Shown: positions 18,797 through 20,581 of the stretch, piece by piece
Position numbering within the stretch: the stretch's first letter is position 1
Layout: each line of letters begins with the position of its first letter
DNA from: a virus
Direction: 5' to 3' (one strand)
IMG/VR virus record: IMGVR_UViG_3300047560_001379
Coordinates: 1 to 20,581 of that record
DNA length: 20,581 nucleotides
Notes under the pieces: model-generated
Seen by the model: the letters and a program-made list of their open reading frames with translations, nothing else
The model's database searches: none
Told to the model about the DNA's origin: nothing
Program-made: the position numbers and the translations under genes

Positions 18797-18821
18797 CAAA
18801 TAATTGTTTTGGGAATATACT
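18793..18821 (+). promoter_or_regulatory. Sigma70 promoter
   Basis: TTGACA (18793-18798), 17-bp spacer, TATACT (18816-18821). It shares TTGACAAATAAT with the promoter at 18559. Drives the 70-residue gene at 18850. Confidence 0.9.
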
Positions 18822-18849
18822 AGCATCTTCATTAACGAAAGGTGCTAGT
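18819..18849 (+). promoter_or_regulatory. Inverted repeat flanking the ribosome binding site
   Basis: ACTAGCA (18819-18825) pairs with TGCTAGT (18843-18849), with the Shine-Dalgarno (GAAAGG) at the end of the loop and ATG immediately after the right arm. The transcript would probably begin inside or after the left arm, so it may act as an operator rather than an RNA hairpin. Confidence 0.55.
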
Positions 18850-19062
18850 ATGTCTTACGATATCGATACGTTTGTGAACACTAACAAAGCGAACGTCTTT
18901 TTTGATGATTCTGACGAAGTTGCTGGCGCTCTCGAATTTGAAATGAAATTCAAGTTTGACAGTATTAATACTAAAGCAGACCCTGTGCTGATTTACGAAA
19001 TGAATACTAAAGCAGTAGCGTGGTACGATCTTGAAATGTGCATGGGCTTCATCCAAAAGTAA
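18850..19062 (+). CDS. Small acidic protein (70 aa), unknown
   Basis: A 70-residue acidic protein (start MSYDIDTFVNTNKANV) with a repeated NTK-A feature (FDSINTKADP and YEMNTKAVAW) and a closing WYDLEMCMGFIQK. Start ATG 18850 is supported by GAAAGG and a promoter 30 bp upstream; in-frame upstream codons would overlap the promoter. A strong terminator follows. Function unknown. Confidence 0.78.
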   Translation: MSYDIDTFVNTNKANVFFDDSDEVAGALEFEMKFKFDSINTKADPVLIYEMNTKAVAWYDLEMCMGFIQK

Positions 19063-19106
19063 TACTCAAGTATTACAATTTTAGAAAACAAAAGTATTCA
19101 TTTTAC

Positions 19107-19139
19107 GGTCCTAGGCGCTCTAGGACCAATTCTTTTTCT
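19107..19139 (+). terminator. Rho-independent terminator
   Basis: GGTCCTAG (19107-19114), loop GCGCT, CTAGGACC (19120-19127), then AATTCTTTTTCT. Ends the unit begun at 18793. Confidence 0.88.
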
Positions 19140-19179
19140 GGCCACGCACTCTGACATACAAGTAGCGGAATTATCCCTA

Positions 19180-19195
19180 GTTAGTACTTACTAAC
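19180..19195. promoter_or_regulatory. Inverted repeat upstream of GIY-YIG promoter
   Basis: GTTAGTA and TACTAAC around CT form a dyad 19 bp before the -35; GGATATCC (19201-19208) follows. Candidate operator. Confidence 0.4.
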
Positions 19196-19213
19196 ATACA
19201 GGATATCCAAAAT

Positions 19214-19242
19214 TTGACAATAAATCCGACCTGTGTCATAAT
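19214..19242 (+). promoter_or_regulatory. Sigma70 promoter, leaderless
   Basis: TTGACA (19214-19219), 17-bp spacer, CATAAT (19237-19242). The ATG at 19249 lies 7 nt after the -10, exactly where transcription should begin, so the mRNA would have no leader. Confidence 0.85.
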
Positions 19243-19248
19243 ACATAC

Positions 19249-19584
19249 ATGCTGAAAACACAACGCAAACGCCGCACAGATCGTAACCAAGTGATTTACT
19301 TCATCCAGGATGTTGTAACACTTGAGTACTACATCGGTTTGACTGCGATGGAATTCAAAGGCAATGTTCGCAAGACCCTCAACCGTCGTATGCAAAAGCA
19401 CATGCAACGGGCTATGACCGAGGACAAGAATTGGGGTCTGAGCCGCGCATTGCGTGAGCGTGGTGCCGAGCGTTTTGTGTTCGGTGTCATCGAGGTTGTG
19501 CGTGGTAAGCGTCCTGCTCATGCTCGGGAAACTGAATTGATTAACACCTTGCAACCCCAACTCAATACTTTTGGAATCAAGTAA
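19249..19584 (+). CDS. GIY-YIG nuclease-like protein
   Basis: A 111-residue protein matching the GIY-YIG fold: VIYFI strand (15-19), YYIG (27-30), a catalytic-type Arg in LNRRMQKHMQ (about 46-47), a mid-domain FVFGVIEVV strand and the metal-binding Glu in ARETELINTLQPQLN (E95). The first motif is degenerate (VIYFIQ for GIYxI). GIY-YIG domains cut DNA, often as homing or restriction nucleases. The whole protein is the domain plus a basic N-terminal tail. No leader or Shine-Dalgarno. The stop TAA shares its last A with the next ATG. Confidence 0.85.
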   Translation: MLKTQRKRRTDRNQVIYFIQDVVTLEYYIGLTAMEFKGNVRKTLNRRMQKHMQRAMTEDKNWGLSRALRERGAERFVFGVIEVVRGKRPAHARETELINTLQPQLNTFGIK

Positions 19585-19829
19585 TGAACGAACGAATGAT
19601 TGAACTGATGAATGAAGCCAACAAAGATGCTGGCTTTACTTTCACAATGGATCAAGCCAAGTCAGTGCATGAGTTGATGGAAAAATTCGCCGAGTTGATT
19701 ATTGAGGACATGCACAAAAAGGTAATCGCAAGTATTCTAATCACCGATGTGGTCATGGAAGAAAAAGGTCAAGTGCCCACTTCCGAAGATTACATCCGTG
19801 CAATCAACCACGATTTTGGAGTGAAGTAA
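19584..19829 (+). CDS. MNER-family small protein, copy 1
   Basis: An 81-residue acidic helical protein starting MNERMIELMNEANKDAG, with the FAELIIEDM block. It is the first of three paralogues sharing the MNER start, a helix, and FAELI-V/I-E/K. Small proteins of this type are seen in T4-like phages; role unknown. It joins the GIY-YIG gene upstream (TAATG) and the membrane-protein gene downstream (TAATG). Confidence 0.78.
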   Translation: MNERMIELMNEANKDAGFTFTMDQAKSVHELMEKFAELIIEDMHKKVIASILITDVVMEEKGQVPTSEDYIRAINHDFGVK

Positions 19830-19969
19830 TGTATATTGAAATGACAACTTTTGCGGTGCCTACTTTTCTTGTTGAAGGTATTAAGTTTGCGCTATTGATG
19901 ATGGCAGGCTGGCTAGCTGTCGTGCTTACTGTTTTTACCGTATACTGGTTTACTGGAGTTAATAAATGA
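19829..19969 (+). CDS. Small membrane protein (46 aa)
   Basis: A 46-residue protein (start MYIEMTTFAVPTFLVEG) that is mostly one transmembrane helix (FALLMMAGWLAVVLTVFTVYW) with a short GVNK tail. ATG overlaps the upstream stop and TGA overlaps the next ATG (ATGA). Candidate toxin, holin-like or superinfection protein; nothing decides. Confidence 0.7.
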   Translation: MYIEMTTFAVPTFLVEGIKFALLMMAGWLAVVLTVFTVYWFTGVNK

Positions 19970-20208
19970 ACGAACGAATTAAACCACTGTATGAGCAGGC
20001 TCACATAGAACGCCGACAAGAATATTTTAGTTCTGAAGTTGATCCTACTATCAAGTCAGTATCAGTGACCCGTCACTTTGACCCCGACTTGTTCGCCGAG
20101 TTGATTGTCAAGGAATGTATGTCAATCGTTTCTAAAAGCGGAAACAGTAAAGCAGAAGTCCTTAATGATTTAGAAGAATTCATTTGGAGTAAAAATGAAA
20201 GCATATAA
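19966..20208 (+). CDS. MNER-family small protein, copy 2
   Basis: An 80-residue protein starting MNERIKPLYEQAHIERR with FDPDLFAELIVKECMSIV in the middle, the clearest copy of the FAELIVKEC block, and a C-terminal helix. Paralogue of the genes at 19584 and 20478. Overlaps both neighbours. Confidence 0.78.
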   Translation: MNERIKPLYEQAHIERRQEYFSSEVDPTIKSVSVTRHFDPDLFAELIVKECMSIVSKSGNSKAEVLNDLEEFIWSKNESI

Positions 20209-20374
20209 ACTTGAATTGTTCTTTACTAACCTTGACAATAGCCTTTATACAAATGAGGCTGCTAGTGTTACAATGGATATCAAAGCTGACAACGAAGCCC
20301 ATGCTTATATGTTAGCAAGTCGCTTTAAGCAGGTGTTTGACGCAGACCATTATGTTCTTGAGGAAGTAAAATGA
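20195..20374 (+). CDS. Small protein of unknown function (59 aa)
   Basis: A 59-residue protein (start MKAYKLELFFTNLDNS) with beta-alpha-beta look (KLELFFTN; NEAHAYMLASRFKQVF; HYVLEEVK), similar in plan to the 59-residue protein at 18617. GGAGT precedes ATG 20195. Overlaps the upstream gene by 14 bp and the next by ATGA. Confidence 0.72.
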   Translation: MKAYKLELFFTNLDNSLYTNEAASVTMDIKADNEAHAYMLASRFKQVFDADHYVLEEVK

Positions 20375-20475
20375 TTGAAACTATTTTGACTATGTTAGTG
20401 GTTGTGATTATTGGTGTAAATGTTGCAACTACAGTATCAACAAGATTTCGCCGCTGGCTTTATACTAAGGATTAA
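20371..20475 (+). CDS. Tiny membrane protein (34 aa)
   Basis: A 34-residue protein with one hydrophobic helix (ILTMLVVVIIGVNVATTV) and a basic tail (RFRRWLYTKD), giving an N-out/C-in topology by the positive-inside rule. ATGA overlap upstream; MNER copy 3 starts 2 nt after its stop. Confidence 0.62.
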   Translation: MIETILTMLVVVIIGVNVATTVSTRFRRWLYTKD

Positions 20476-20477
20476 AA

Positions 20478-20581
20478 ATGAATGAACGAATGCTAGAACT
20501 TTACAGACAGGCTCAAGTTCCGGATACGGCTATTGATCCGTCAAACAATATGCCCTATGAGACAACCACTTTTAGTGCGGA
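20478..20581 (+). CDS. MNER-family small protein, copy 3 (cut by window end)
   Basis: At least 34 residues, starting MNERMLELYRQAQVPDTA, then a Pro/Asn-rich stretch. The start and first helix match copies 1 and 2. The frame is open to the window edge. Confidence 0.72.
   Translation, partial: MNERMLELYRQAQVPDTAIDPSNNMPYETTTFSA

Overview
The window looks like part of a double-stranded DNA tailed phage genome, probably a large lytic phage of a freshwater betaproteobacterium. Reasons: 25 tRNA genes packed among small phage-type ORFs; an RNA polymerase omega subunit of the short betaproteobacterial type; two rRNA-leader-type boxA sequences of the form TGTTCTTTAAAAA; many overlapping ATGA/GTGA gene junctions; HNH and GIY-YIG nucleases; and near-perfect sigma70 promoters with invariant 17-bp spacers. 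No virion, replication or integrase gene is in view, so the phage assignment is inference, as is the host.

Layout. (1) 1-9700 is a translation/RNA island: tRNAs for 17 amino acids (none seen for Gln, His, Phe), including an initiator-like tRNA, mixed with genes for an HNH protein, two methyltransferases, RNAP omega, a GGQ release-factor-like protein and a DUF2828 (TROVE-like + vWA) protein. Between the tRNAs lie at least five gene-free stretches rich in long-range helices and possible pseudoknots (2119-2512, 2949-3214, 4836-4988, 7322-7838, 9266-9566) that look like structured non-coding RNAs. (2) 9616-11211: tRNA-Leu(GAG) followed by a tightly overlapping operon (CX5R phosphatase-like, two unknowns, metallophosphoesterase) closed by a UUCG terminator. 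(3) 11253-15717: an envelope operon of two exported proteins, a Thr-rich autotransporter-like outer-membrane protein and a membrane-anchored coiled-coil protein. (4) 15703-18591: a reverse-strand TPR/glycosyltransferase-like gene, a D,D-carboxypeptidase-like enzyme, a possible GNAT protein and an HExxH metalloprotein. Three genes of the window (5100, 16818 minus, 17680), and less regularly a fourth (16880), lack a Shine-Dalgarno and have a TAAATA box just before ATG. (5) 18559-20581: short transcription units, each with its own consensus promoter, then a train of tiny overlapping genes in which three MNER-type paralogues alternate with small membrane proteins.

How it may work together. The left part can supply tRNAs, an initiator tRNA, a peptide-release-like factor, an RNAP subunit and structured RNAs transcribed from rRNA-like antiterminated leaders: a toolkit for taking over host transcription and translation. 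The most interesting candidate system is the DUF2828 gene, whose lysine codons appear to be exclusively AAG, flanked on both sides by structured non-coding RNA; it resembles in plan the Ro60/Y-RNA arrangement. The right part suggests remodelling of the cell envelope.
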